From: Lithospermum erythrorhizon
Lineage: Eukaryota > Streptophyta > Magnoliopsida > Boraginales > Boraginaceae
Direction of reading: 5' to 3'
Length of the DNA stretch: 64,000 nt
NCBI GenBank assembly: GCA_019722365.1
Contig: JADFUC010001058.1
Coordinates: forward strand, 91,233-155,232
Shown here piece after piece: positions 25,501-38,599 of this stretch. How positions within the stretch are numbered: position 1 is the stretch's first letter; each line of letters begins with the position of its first letter. The translations under genes were made by a program, and so were the position numbers. The notes beneath the pieces were generated by a model. It had not been told where the DNA came from and ran no database searches. It saw only the letters and a program-made list of their open reading frames with translations.

Positions 25501-28500
25501 AGTGCGTATAAACTGATATTACACATGTCATAGATACATCCTTCAGTTTAGTATTCTTATCATGAGCGAGAGGAACCAGTTTAGCAAGCCATAATTTCAA
25601 GATGCCTACATTCCCGGAGCTCTCAGAGTTTGATGAGTGCTTGTTAAAGGAACCAATAGCAAACTCGATAACAGCCAACTTTGCCTTTGGAGAGCGTTGT
25701 TCATCTAATGATCGCAGTAAGGCCGGCAATAAGGAGTCAACACCATATGTTTTTCCAACAATGTCCAAAGTTGTAGAACAAGGCTGTCTTACAACTTCCT
25801 TAGGATCAATTAGCCGTGAAAAAACATGAGGTAATATCCTCTCCATGTAACTTTCAAATGGCTTTTTACAAGCTGGAATAAGATCTGCAAGTGTTGATAG
25901 AGCAGCTTGACAACTGTGATGGGGATCATCCAAATGCTGGAAAACAGCTTCACTCACCTCTCAAAACTCTGGATAATTTCTGTACACCTCTTAAAGCCTA
26001 GTTCTAGAAGCACCTAACATAATTAAATGCAGCAACCCTCGCATTCCAATCCGAACTAGAACTTAACCCCTCACTCAGAGCATCATTAAGTGACGCTGGG
26101 CCTTCCACGTAGCTCGACATGTCACCCAGTTGCGTTACTATCATCAAAGCCTTTTCTAGTTGCATTCGTCCAGTAACATTCTTTCTTGAAAGTGGGCGTT
26201 GAAAATTGGGGACACCATTGTTATGGGGATCTCTAGAATTAGTATCTCTATATGGATTCCCTAAGTATTGCCTGTCAACGTGTGAGTTCACAGAACGTCT
26301 GGTCTCTCGATTACCAGTATTCTCTTCAGAATATCTCTCATGCACTCTGTCAGAGCCTCTCTTGCCCGAGTAAGATGAAAGTGCCAGTGTAGGCTCACCT
26401 CCCATACCACTACGATAAGACAACTTTCCTGAATCTTTAGAAGCTTGTATCTGGGTGATTATGTCGGACATCATCAAACCACCATTGCGATCATGACGTT
26501 TCAACATACCAGATGATGTATCTAACCCCAAAGACCTTGTCAAACTAGTGGAAGCAGGAGCGGCAAGCGGGAATGGAGGATCACGAGATGAAGGAGGGTC
26601 AACTCCTGCACTAGGGAAAATAGAGAGGAGAATTTAGCTGTTCTGGATCTGGCAGGGGTTGAAGCATTATTACCACAAACCGACAAACGTATCAACGGAA
26701 TACAGTATAAGGAGGAAGGAGATCAATTCCTAAGAGAGTACTACAAATGGATCAGGAAATTATTACCTAGGTCCAAACTAGAAGATCTCTTTACATCCAG
26801 GCCTCTAAGCATGCTTTCTATTGCAGAAACTTTCTCCTTGCTTGAATGGAGAACACTTTCAAGGGTACGTTCTGAACCTTTACCCCCAGATTTCGCTTGG
26901 GATAGCAGTAGGCCAGATGATACAGATCCAACTGAAGGTAAACTTGCAGTTCTGTCCATGGCAACTATGGCTGAGGTGCTATAACCAGGTACATTTGCGG
27001 AAGCTGACATCTGTGAGGAAAATGGCGTGTGTGAACCCCTCTCCCGAACTGATGGAGAAGGTTGCCTTCTATGCATACTACCATCTTCTTCATTAATTAT
27101 CTGTGTCAACAGGAATTCCACATCAACATAATTAAACAAAATTTTAACACTATTTATGCCTCAGTTTCCACAGAGTATGAGCATATATATTGATGATGAT
27201 ATCTCAAGCCATAAGCCTTACCCTTTGGATGACAGGATCAAAAGCCATATACAAGCGCCGTGAACGCTCTGGCCATGTTTTCGAAAACATTCTGTAACAT
27301 GCTCTTGCAGTCGAACGTACCTACTCATGCCATGATGTCAAGTAATGAATACGAGGAATGCATGATGTGCAAGAAAAAACCAAAATAATGATAAATCCAA
27401 AAACGATACCTCACTCATCGCATCAGCTACACAACATTTTATAAGGTCTTCATACAGATCAGCAGAACGTTGGATTTCAGGTGCATCAGCCCAATATTCC
27501 AATATCAGAAGCGCATACTCACAACACCTAAAGCGGCCAAGGGTACATTATTTGAAAACCAAATCTTATAACCATTACCAGCAGAAGTGGGTCCTTACCT
27601 TGCTCGAAGAACAGCATTTCGGTCATTTTTTGCACTATCAGCAATACGAGGAAGTACACGAGCAACTTTGCAGTTGCGTAACATCTACATATACAAAAAT
27701 TCCATAATTAAATCAAAAATATCAGGTACATAATTCAATTCACCCAAGAAGGATAATAGCCATACCGTTTTTATGCAGTTATCGGCAGATTCTGCAATGA
27801 CAAGTACAGTTATCACTACAAGCTTGAAAAGGACCTGAATTACAATAAAGATGTGAGATACAAGTTTGAGCAACCAAAGCAATGTCAATCATTACTTAAA
27901 TCTCATCATGCTCACCGGAATAAACACCTCCGCACATGATTCGAAATCTCCCAAAAGCTCCTTTGACAAAAAGTTTAACAAATGGCATGCCTGGAAATAA
28001 GACTTGATTAATAAGTTCAAATGAATATAACTGGAAATGAGACATCATAAATGTCATGTAACAATATTAAAAGAATATAGTAACATAAACACACACATAA
28101 ATCTAGAATACAGCAAACACAAAAATATATCACGGACAACAAAACCAGAAAGGAAATTTTAAGTTTTACTGGCATATATGTTTACATCACATTAAACAGG
28201 CAGCAAATATCAAAACAAACCTAACCTTTTATCATTCAGGCTCAACCTCTAAAAAACTAAAATACTTTCCATTGTCAAACAAATCCATTAGGACAAATCT
28301 ACAATAAATAAACCAGGAAATGGATATTCAGTGCTACTTAAACCCATTGAGTGCACAAGGGCCAATATAACAATATAAATTTCTTGCTTGTTTATAAAGA
28401 GGTGTTGAACCCTGTTGTTTCATTCCAAGAAATTTAAATTTTATGTCCTTAGTAAGTCTGATCCTGTCATTTATATTTAGTTGACTCCTTAGATATTTGC

Positions 28501-30572
28501 AAAATATACGAACTGTAGATTCTACACTAAATATTGAGTTGATATGTTGCAATTATGAAATCTGCATTATGTCACAGTCATACCTTAGTAGGCATGGCAT
28601 TTTAGTGATGCATAAAGAACTGCATTTTCTTTACAAAGAAAACAAATATTCTGTGGCCTTTAGAAGGGAAACCTATAACAAGATATTGATCAATCTTACC
28701 TGCTTCACTATGCTAGACCTGCGATCTGATAATTGAGTGCTTAGAGGTCCGACAAGTTGCTTTAGGAGTCCACGGAAGCACGAGTATTCGGTTGCTCCTG
28801 ATAGAATATCATAAAAAATATAATTTAATATTATACATCATTAGTAAACTAGTTATTACCAAATCTAATACTCCTAGATTTAGTAGAATGTAAGCATATG
28901 AAAGACGTCCAACAAGTATAAAGAGAATAATATTGCCATAACCCATCATCGCAGCAGAGAATACAAATCAGATACATAAGATTTTTTAAGAGAACATGCA
29001 GCATATAAGCCTTAAAATCATCTGAATAAAGTGATAGATACATATTTTAAGTAGGTAATTTATGGTTACATTAAACATCTGCTTTTAATCTCCAAAAAAA
29101 TTGCTCATATTAAGAAGGTAATTTATGGTTATGCTCACTTGAATGCCATCTGTAGCTAGTAATTCCATGATAAGTATGACATGCTACAACAAAATTAAAA
29201 TTCAAAGAGTTAATAATTTGATGCTGTAAAGTTTTAGACCTCCAATCACAAGGCTTTCAAATCTTTGCATAGCTGTAATACGAATAGACCAATCTTTCTC
29301 TGGCACAAGGATAGAAGCAATCTTCTCAAACTCCCTTACGAGTTCTTTTTCGGAGTACACTTTAATTGGTTCGACTGGTTTCTCTGTAATGTCACCATCT
29401 CCTGAAAAACAACAGAGAGAACTGAGAAGTTCCAAAAACATGATGGTGCCTTTTCTGGGAACTAGACATAATGTATTACTTCATTTGTCCAAACAAATCC
29501 TGCCTTCTATTTTACTGCATCTTAACAGAATGAACTATTAATAGTTAAACAATACACAAAACTCATTTAAAAATTATTGAGTATCACTTACAAATAAATT
29601 TCAGACCAGCGAATGTTAGCTTTCATGTTATATAACAAGAGAAGGAGATCTAATAAGATCCATGTAAAATTGAACAAGAAACGAACAATAGTGAATATCA
29701 CCATCTCCTCCAAAAAGAGAAGCCTCCCGATTCGAGCTTCTGGCTTTTGGACTGCTCTTTTTGGAATTAGTGCTGGCAGGCTTTTCACTAGCAGCATAGT
29801 TTTTGGGGAGCCCATCTGAAGAACGGACCTTTGGTTCTATTCTCTCCAATCTCAAATTAATATCTCTGACCTAAAATCAAATATCATATCAGAAAACGAC
29901 AGAGAAACAAATATACTATAATCCTGCACGAGGGATACAAAATCAGTGAAAGCCATGATATGCAAAATGAAAAAAGAACTAAAGGTCCCGTAAGTACTAT
30001 CATAGCAACAGCCAACATTGCCGGAACATGATGACGCGAAACACGAATTGAGCCCAGCGTGAGTATACATCTCCTGCGTACAAGAAGTAGTCAAGAGTAA
30101 ACCACGACATTCAATAAGATATGGAGAGATGGGATATATATTCGTAGTTGGATTTACCACACATGGCTCTAACAGCGGATTTGATCATTCAACAACTGAA
30201 GAATCTGATCCAGTAAAAAACTAATTATAATTTAGCCACAAAAGCTGATCCCACAAGAATTATAAAAACTTACCAAATATGAATGTGAGATTTTCCTTAT
30301 TTTTAAATTTAAGAAATCCATTAGAGATCGTAGTGTAGGGCGTGAAAATACATTAAAAATTACTTATTTATAGAATTGAAAAAACGCCCACTTAACTAAT
30401 ATGGAATTAGTAAGTGAAAGTTGCAAAAATCATACCGGTAAATTAGTGAGGTAGTCTCTGTTGATGAAAAAAGACCAATTGCTGATGCTACAGTACGAGC
30501 GAATTCTCGAACTCTCCAACTTTTATAGTCCATGACTTCCAGCTCTTCAACAATAATGGTTGGGGAAGACAC
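22510..30572 (-). CDS. CLASP: CLASP microtubule-associated protein, 5'-incomplete and with frameshifts
   Basis: CLASP binds growing microtubule plus ends and tethers cortical arrays through TOG/HEAT domains. Clean exons: 29870-29702, 29401-29240, 28797-28700, 27990-27916, 27834-27766, 27684-27599, 27527-27410, 27320-27222, 27100-26767, 26605-24881 (internal frameshifts), 24490-24389, 23754-23650, 23556-23482, 23406-23338, 23233-23165, 23010-22909, and the last exon from 22803. Diagnostic text: EPIKVYSEKELVREFEKIAS, VIAESADNCIKT, SAIESMLRGLD, FESYMERILPHVFSRLIDPK, RTLKQYTPRIEVDL, VFCLVDIYIMLGKAFLPYL. Further exon pieces at about 30000-30073, 30180-30215 and 30437-30572 are recognisable but frame-broken. 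The first roughly 115 residues of the family are not found upstream. The open frame ends at 22510, but a family-like end with TAG at 22637-22639 lies in another frame. Either a decaying, 5'-truncated copy or an error-rich assembly; the family itself is certain. Confidence 0.85.
24555..24660 (+). repeat. SINE-like fragment in a CLASP intron
   Basis: The text caacctccctattatcattg, gtggataaggcgcggccttc and tcgaacccccctctttcgtg resembles the central and 3' part of the plant Au-type SINE (ggataaggctgcgtaca... gaccc... gtgggagc). It is diverged and lacks clear ends. Confidence 0.35.
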
Positions 30573-33172
30573 CTACAAAAACCCCAGTATAAAAGCAAGC
30601 TATATAAAACAAACTACCCAAAGTAGGACAGACTAGAAACACAGAAGAGCTAAATTGTATATATTGAACTTTAAGAAACATAGAAAACAAGATTACATTT
30701 TAGTTGAACTCATTTTATGAGCAGAACTTATTCCAGCTACGAATGTATATAAAGGTAATCAATTGTATCGTAATATAAATGAGTTAATTATAGGTGGCAT
30801 CTGGCATAAGAGGTTTTCCTTATCACGTAAAATGTTTTGCCATAAAGACATCAGCTTTTCATCACTGCATTGTTGCAACATCATACACGTAATGATTTTC
30901 ACGCTGACAGCAACATATTAACACATGTAGAGTGAATCCTTTTAGCTACCAGCCATCCATGAATGAACTGTAGGTGATTCTATGAAAAGATTATAATTAG
31001 AATAAATAATTGGAAACAGACTGAAATTTTTAGGTCTGTCAAAAGGTTGACTTACTTTCTAATCAAAAATTATCTCAAATCATTTTGACACGCACACTAT
31101 TAGTCAATCAAATCAGAAGAAGTTTATCTAGATCTACAATTGTAATCAAAATTAAATAACTTTTAGACTAAAACTTTAGTACAATTAAATTTGCCTGACA
31201 TCATTTAAATTTAATAATCAAATATACAAAGTACTCATAGAGTGAGCATCCTGAGGCACAAAGTATTGAAATGGCACCTCGAGACCCAAAGAAGACCAAG
31301 AATGTTTTAATGTTAGGCACTTTCTGATGCTTCCATGATGAGGCACAACTAGATCTGTGTGGAGTAGGATGACAAGAGATGCAGCAGAGTGAAAATGATG
31401 TATAATAGTCAGAATTGAGACTGTTTCAATCAATCAATGATTTTTTAAGATTAGAAAATAAATAAAGCCTATATTACAAAATGTCATGATGATTTTATAA
31501 CTGAATCACATCTGGTGTGATGGTGATCCAGGACAGAGAGGAAAAGTGGTGGGGCATGAGTTGTTGGAGAGTGAGAAGGAGAAAGTTAAAGAGGATGTTA
31601 GAAGTGGAGATATATAGTTATGAATTTGCCTGGGCACAACTAACAGTCTGATAACTTAATCAATATATACTATCATGCTGCCTGAGGATTTTAATTTGTT
31701 TCGCTAAAGAGAACTAGTCTACTCATTACGTCTAACAAGTCTGATTTTTGCCAGAACAAGCAGTGTTTTTACACTATCAGTGTATAATTATCAATAAAAT
31801 TTAGAACCACTGACAACTGTCTATTGTAATCTAGCCTAACATTTTCTTGGGTCATCACCTACACCAAATCATGACATCCATCGATAAGTTTACACAAGAT
31901 TTAAGATTCAATAAGCAGAATTTATTCTATAATATATAATATGAAGAGTCAATCTCAACTGAAGTTAAACTCTAGACATTTTCCCACCCCTGAATTATAT
32001 TAAAGTTGTTATTAACACCTATAACTGTCTCCACACCTTCCATGAAGTGACATGGCTCATTGAAGAAGAGCTGGGTGCCGAGCAGGCAACAGGAAAAACT
32101 GGCATTTGTTTTTATATCATGAGCTGTTTTATTCCATCCAAACTTAACCCTCTAACTTATTTTATAACAGTTTTATTTTATCCCCTAATGTCCATTTGCT
32201 AGTATGTTTGAGCAGTTTTGAGACAAAACAATTCTTTAAAGACAGTCATTGTACTACTTTGTTTTAGTTTCTAACTGATTTTTAAAAAGTATGTTATTAT
32301 CATGTAATGGGACATTGCATAATGGACAATTTATAATCGTTGCATCTACTGGTGATCAGGTGGCACGTTATTAAGTTCATGGCAGCTGGAATTTTGTTGT
32401 TAGTCTAATTTATAATAAACTTACCATGTGTTATCTAATTAGTCTGAAAAGGACATGGTCTCTTATATAGTAAGAGTTCAAGTTTGTTTTAACAAAGCAA
32501 TATGTAAAGAATTAAAGGATTGGTTGGTGAAGGAAAACTAGCCATCTTTATATCTCCTTCCTGACCAAAAAACAATCGATTTTCTTTGAGACAAATTTAG
32601 TCTTTACTTGCTAACCTAAGCACAATTAATACCACTAAAGTTTTTCCAATACGTTCTATACTGATGCTTAAAACTCATAATGAAAGTTCATGTCATTAAT
32701 TATTTAGCTTCTTTATGATTGAAGCCTGTTGAAGATATATTGCATATTAGCATTTGGTCCTGTCCAACAATCAAATTTGGTGACCCATCCTTCTATAATT
32801 GCTCAGCACAAGATCAAGCCCTATAAGTATTAGCTTCCCAAAAAGATGGAGCCTGCTATACAACTGAGAACAAATGATAACAATCACATTTTGGCCTGCA
32901 TATGTCTCTGTTTTAAATACCACCTCGTCACCATCAAACTCTATCCCTGGCAGATTCTGTGTTTCATAAATGTTATGAAGCCTCCTGATTTATACCGCAC
33001 ATACCTGCCTCATACCCTATCTACCCTGCTTCCTATTATCACCTGCTAACCTATTTGCTATTAGACTTAAGATGTATTATGATTCTCATTATTAAAAATC
33101 ATTATGAAAGTATTTAAAAAGATTCAACCACTATATAAATTAAATAATATCAAAAAACAACATCATCAGCTA
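30573..33172. other. Gene-free region upstream of CLASP remnant
   Basis: This is where the first CLASP exons would be expected; none can be recognised on the minus strand. The sequence is AT-rich. A stop-free plus-strand stretch at about 31510-31616 (WCDGDPGQRGKVVGHELLE, ending TAG) has no family match. No RNA genes seen. Confidence 0.5.
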
Positions 33173-33200
33173 TCTATATATATTAAAACGCGAGTACATC
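33173..33200 (+). mobile_element. Possible Helitron 5' terminus
   Basis: After an A, the sequence tctatatatattaaaacgcg matches the 5' end style of dicot Helitrons (TC followed by TATTATTAAAA-like text). A matching 3' hairpin plus CTRR end was not located, and no Rep/helicase is seen downstream, so only the terminus is marked. Confidence 0.3.
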
Positions 33201-36200
33201 AATTTAAAAAATATTCTATTAATGGTGTCTATGTTAGTCATTGTCAAATTACATGCACGTGACATTTTTTGGAGTATTTTGGAAAATTAGAATACCTTTT
33301 TCAAAAAACTAAAATAAGACACTATTTAAAATAAACCAAAGAGAAAACAATGTCATCATTTTCCTAACTGAAGTTAACAGCTTCATTTGATATTTTTATT
33401 AATTAAATATTTAACTAATTTGAGATATTTAAAAAAATAATGATATCTAAATACTAAACACATTTGATTCTAATGATTTATAAAAACATGGTCTCCCTAC
33501 TATTAACTTAATAATTTGGTCTAAAATAAAATCAATATTGTCAATCAATCAGTTTATATTTTAATGCACCTATGAGCTAATTCTTTTTAATCTTCAATAT
33601 ATTTAATATTAAACAAATGGAATATTAAATTGAGTGAAAGGAAGTGTGGTAACCTTCCATTGAACAGATTAGTTATCATAGTTTCCCATTGAATGTGTTT
33701 TATTCAGATTCTCCAGTACAGCCTCTTTCTAGTATTGTTTCTGTTGGTCCAGCAACAAAACTAAGCTTCATCTACTCCAATTGATTTTATAGACTATTTT
33801 TTGTCATCATTTCATTGAGCACAATAGAAAACACATAAAATAGACAAGCTTAAGACATGCATTATTACAAGGAATTTAGAGAATATCCTTTCGTCAAAAA
33901 ATCATCCTTTTGTCTTAATAATGATTTTTAAACTTGATCAAAGAGAATATTAATATTTGATAAAAATATATTAATAGAACAATTGAAAAACAAAAATTTA
34001 AAAACTAAAGTTTAAAGTTCTTTTAATAAGAATTAATTAGCAACATCACAGTTAATATTATAAATAAATGAATCTTTATAACATCTTAAAGAATTGTAAA
34101 TTAATAATGGATAAATGGCACTATTTGTGAGTAGCAAAATGAAAAAGACTAGATCCAACATGTAGATTTGAAGTCTTCAGTCATTTCATCTAGTAGAGTC
34201 TAGAAGTTATATAATATAAGAGAATAAATATAAGAAGTTATTGTTTTATTAGCTTATAAATTTGAGTTAAATATCCTAAGTTTTGCAATATCACATCAGC
34301 CTTCTATCTAGTACCACAGAGACCTCTATATTATCACTGATCATCTGTACAGGATGCTCGCTATATAATCCCATGAGAACAAGATTTGGCAATGATATTA
34401 TCTGTTAGAAACTGCAACCGCCGTCTATCATAACTGAAATATTATTATTATCACCCTATGCTGCAACCCATAACTGTCAAGTGCCTATGGACCCATGATA
34501 CATACTGCAGAAATAGTCATTTGTTTAATGAGGTCAAATCTTCATATTTAACTTATCCTTGAAGTTTGCACCTATTTATAGTAATATCATGATATAAGTT
34601 CATTCAATAACATTCTATTATAAATAAAATTCATATCTCCTCATTATAAATATCATGGACATAAAATAAAATTAAAATCTTCTACTTATATCATATGAGA
34701 GTTTGCTGATGGAAATTTTTCATTATCGCATTAGAGTTTAATTTTTGTTCTATATCAGTGAAAACATTCACTATGAGTTATTATTCATTCATCAGAAGAG
34801 TTCTATTTTATTGTTAGTTGCATGAATTATTTATTTTATAATCATATGTTTATATTATCATGTGTTCATTTATCTACATCTATTATGGTATTCAAGTCAT
34901 ACTATACTTAACATAATTTAAAAATATTTTTCCCACAACTATTTAATTAATATTTTTACATTCAAATGATGGCTGATAACAATCCAACATCAAAAACATT
35001 TATTCATGACTTCAAAGAATCTATAACATTTTCACATTTTTCTAAGATATCACTATAATTCCTTCAGTTTGATAAATGAAGATAAAAAGAAACATTTAAT
35101 GAGACATATTTAGAGGTCAGTCCATTTAAATCTTTAATAATGACTGCCGCTACATTTCTATGAGACTTTCACAAGAAACACAATTGTGAATGGAATAAAA
35201 TTGTTTTGTATTGAATCTATGGTTACACATTAAATGATGATGCTGTCATAGCTATGATGTGTTTATTAAGACCAACATCAATCTCAAAATTTAAACAAAC
35301 TGGGATGACCATATATTTAAGGATTCTACAAAATCAGGTAATTGTCAATGAAAGTCGAAAATAGACCATGATTGACATATTACAAATAGAGTACCTAAAT
35401 GCAAAAAGATCCTAAGATATCATGGATGAGCATAGCATTTCATAATATCGAGCAAAGTCTTACGTCTATCAATGATCATGAACAAGATTATAAAGAACAG
35501 CCTATAAATCGCCATGTACTAAACAGAAGCAATTAGAATTGTGGTATATCTATAATCACATAGTGTTGGAAAAATATTAATTTTCATATGTTATAACAAC
35601 AATAGACTGAAAGATATTTATCTAGTACTCATTTGAGTTCTTCAGTGGTAACAAAGAATGATGCTTGCTAAAAACCATGTCCTACAAGATTTATGCATAT
35701 ATCTAAATGTCACAACATTTAATGGTCGCCTGAGCGCTGTTATGTTCTGCCTGAGGCGGTGGCTCATGAAAGTCATTTAATGCAGTTGAGCCCAGGCGTA
35801 ACCATGTCATGAACTACCTCGTGGCCCAGGCCTATTTGTGTTGCGAGTACTTGCTCTACAAATGACTGTTAATATCCATAAGAACTGTAGAGAGGATCCA
35901 AGAAGTCCCCGCAGATTTATTTGATGAAATAAAGTAACAATTAAAACATAGATACGGAGAATAGTCATCAAAGGTTGATAGAGAAAGGAAAAAGTAATTT
36001 ATTAATTTACTCAGATATTGATTACAGACTGAAATGAATAGTGGACAGTTCATTAAAATGTATTTGAATAATGGTAAGTGTTGTACTACTTTATGTTATA
36101 ATAGTATGGCCAAGTGTTTATGCTGATTATAAAGAAAATTTATCTAAATTAGTAATATATATGTTGCAAGATTTAATTTCTCTTATTCATTTTTCTGTTT

Positions 36201-37780
36201 AAGAAGTTACATAACATGTCATATATCTACATTTGGAACACCCACATCATCAAGATGTTAAATGATTACCATATATCCTACAAAAAGTGGGTTAAACACA
36301 AGTCCTTATTTGATCAAAGAAACAAAAATGTTAATACCATATTGTCAAATGATAATTTTATTAACGATGCTTTATATTCTCCTGTCCAAAGAGAAACTTA
36401 TTGGAAAGTTTACCTATGTTATCGTCAAGGATGATATATTTGAAAATCAGAACCAAAAGTAATATAATTAATATCATTTACTAATGTTTTGAAAGAAGAA
36501 AACCTTAAACTGGGCGAACATCTTCATTTACATGTATACATAAAATTGAATATAATTTGGTAGTAAAAGAAGATCCCAAATCAGGATTTTATAGTACGAA
36601 TCTCTAGGCGACTCGGGTTCAACAACGACGAGTAAAATAATTGAGTACATGGTCATCTATTGACAGGATTAAAGTTTCTTTGCTATAAAAGAAGATAGAC
36701 CATGTGAAGCATGTTTCCTTGGTAAACTAATAAGTCAAGGGGTATTCACCAAGCAAGATTCGTATAGAATCACCGCATTTCTTAAAAAATTCAAGGTGAT
36801 ATACGCGATCTATATCCATCCACCATCGACTATCTGCATATTTTATGTATTAATTGATGCATCTAAGTAGATGGTCATATATGTTTTGCTTTATTGTCAA
36901 GTCGTGATATGACATTTGCAAAATTTTTTGCACAAATAATTAAATTGATGTGATCAATTTCTCATTATACTATGTTAAAAGCTAGACTCGAATAATCCTC
37001 ATGAATTTACATCCAATCATTTAATACTCATTGCATGTCAATTGGAATTACTATTGAACATCCTATTCCTCACGTGTACATATAAAATGATCTACGGAGT
37101 CATTAATTAAAATACATTGCTAGACCATCGATAATGAGAACAAGTTACCAAATACCTAAGTCATTGGGGGTCATGCACCTATTACGTCAGATCATTAATT
37201 CGCCCAAGGCCAAGTTTGGCTAATCATAAACATACCCCTTTATCAACTTGGATCGGGTAAAGAACCAAATATTTCCTATCTAAAGATTTTGGCTGCGCAG
37301 TATATATTCCAATAGCTCTACCACAAAAAATAAAAACGGGACCACAAAGGAGGTCGGGAATCATACACAATTGGGTCAACATTAATATCTGATGGCGGCG
37401 ACATTCAACATGTCCCCACGTAACTATTCAATGATTTCATTTAACCAGCATAGTCATGATATCAAAGACATAACGCTTGTCGCATTCCGAAACGAATCGT
37501 GATAAAAAGAGTCTGGGTAAATGGTAGAACAGTGGCGAAGCCACGATATTGCTTACTAAACCTAACATACCATAAATTGAAACCACTAACTTTCTTATAT
37601 CTAGATGATTAGATAATTTGACACGTCTCCATATCGAATAATCAAGTTTTTCATCTCTACTTATTCTTATATGAGTCCCAACTTCATTATGGGGCATGAT
37701 CAATTAATTAGTTAATTAAAGGCTTTATATACGTATATATATATTAAAGCTTACCAAATATTATTTTCACCACTTAACCA
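33201..37780. other. AT-rich gene-free region
   Basis: No gene is recognised. A short GC-richer patch is at 35725-35840 (gcctgaggcggtggctcatg), and a perfect short hairpin gtggcgaagccac is at about 37536-37550, a motif often found at ends of plant TIR elements. Scattered short open frames have no domain content. Likely old transposon-derived sequence. Confidence 0.45.
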
Positions 37781-37846
37781 AAATGTACACCTCTTCCTTT
37801 CTTCAAAGGCAACAGTTCTACACCATCTCAATATTTACACACAAAT

Positions 37847-38100
37847 GGATGACACATTTATTATTATCACCGCTTATTACTTCTACACACGGGCCGCACG
37901 ACACATTTACATATCACCGCATATTTACACACTGCCGGGATTTGCACACATTTACATATCAACGGCGCATATTTACATTACCAGCCGGATGACATTTATA
38001 TTATCACCGTGACGATTTAATACGCCGGATGACAAGATTTAAATATCGGCCGGATGACATATTTAACGTCACCTGCCACTTCGACACATTTCAACACCCG
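37847..38100. repeat. Degenerate minisatellite, period about 25-40 bp
   Basis: About seven variants of a unit like ggatgacacatttacatatc then accgcc occur in a row, for example at 37847 (ggatgacacatttattatta), 37895, 37945, 38020 (gccggatgacaagatttaaa) and 38051 (ggccggatgacatatttaac). It is GC-richer than its flanks and sits about 0.5 kb upstream of the copia relic. Confidence 0.6.
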
Positions 38101-38599
38101 AAAAGCAATATTCATAGGCTATCGGCTGTCACTTCACCGGTTTAAAAGTACTGCTCGCCATAACAAAGATATCCATAACTACCTAACAATCGCTCACATA
38201 CCAAAGGTCGTGATTTATTTCCCCTAGGCTGATGCACCCTGGGCCTCCTCGCTCTGTTTTAACTTAGTATCGAGACTTTCCTGGCATACCTCGGGTTGGG
38301 TTTTGCAGTTGTCGCTGGAACGCAATGGGTTGAAGAAGACCGTAGCTCTCTCTCACACGCGTCGCTGGATCTAATGTGACAGCAATCGCAGGACTTTGGT
38401 TGCCGAGGTAAATATACTCACCGCTATTTCACCGTGAATATATGCTGGTTACGAATCTCCATGTATTATTAGATATCTTCGAAGCCTCAATGTGTGAGGC
38501 TTTTTCTAGGCAAGATTTATTGATTGTCATTTTGACGAGACAAATTTTTCAACATTAGGAAAATAAAATAAACAGTTGGAAAAGGAGATAACATGGTAT

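Noticed and set aside
24900..25829. Plus-strand frames opposite the CLASP large exon
   Set aside because: Antisense shadows of a conserved minus-strand exon.
35856..36462. Short frames in the 35.8-36.5 kb AT-rich region
   Set aside because: No domain, codon bias or neighbouring exon structure; expected by chance at this length.
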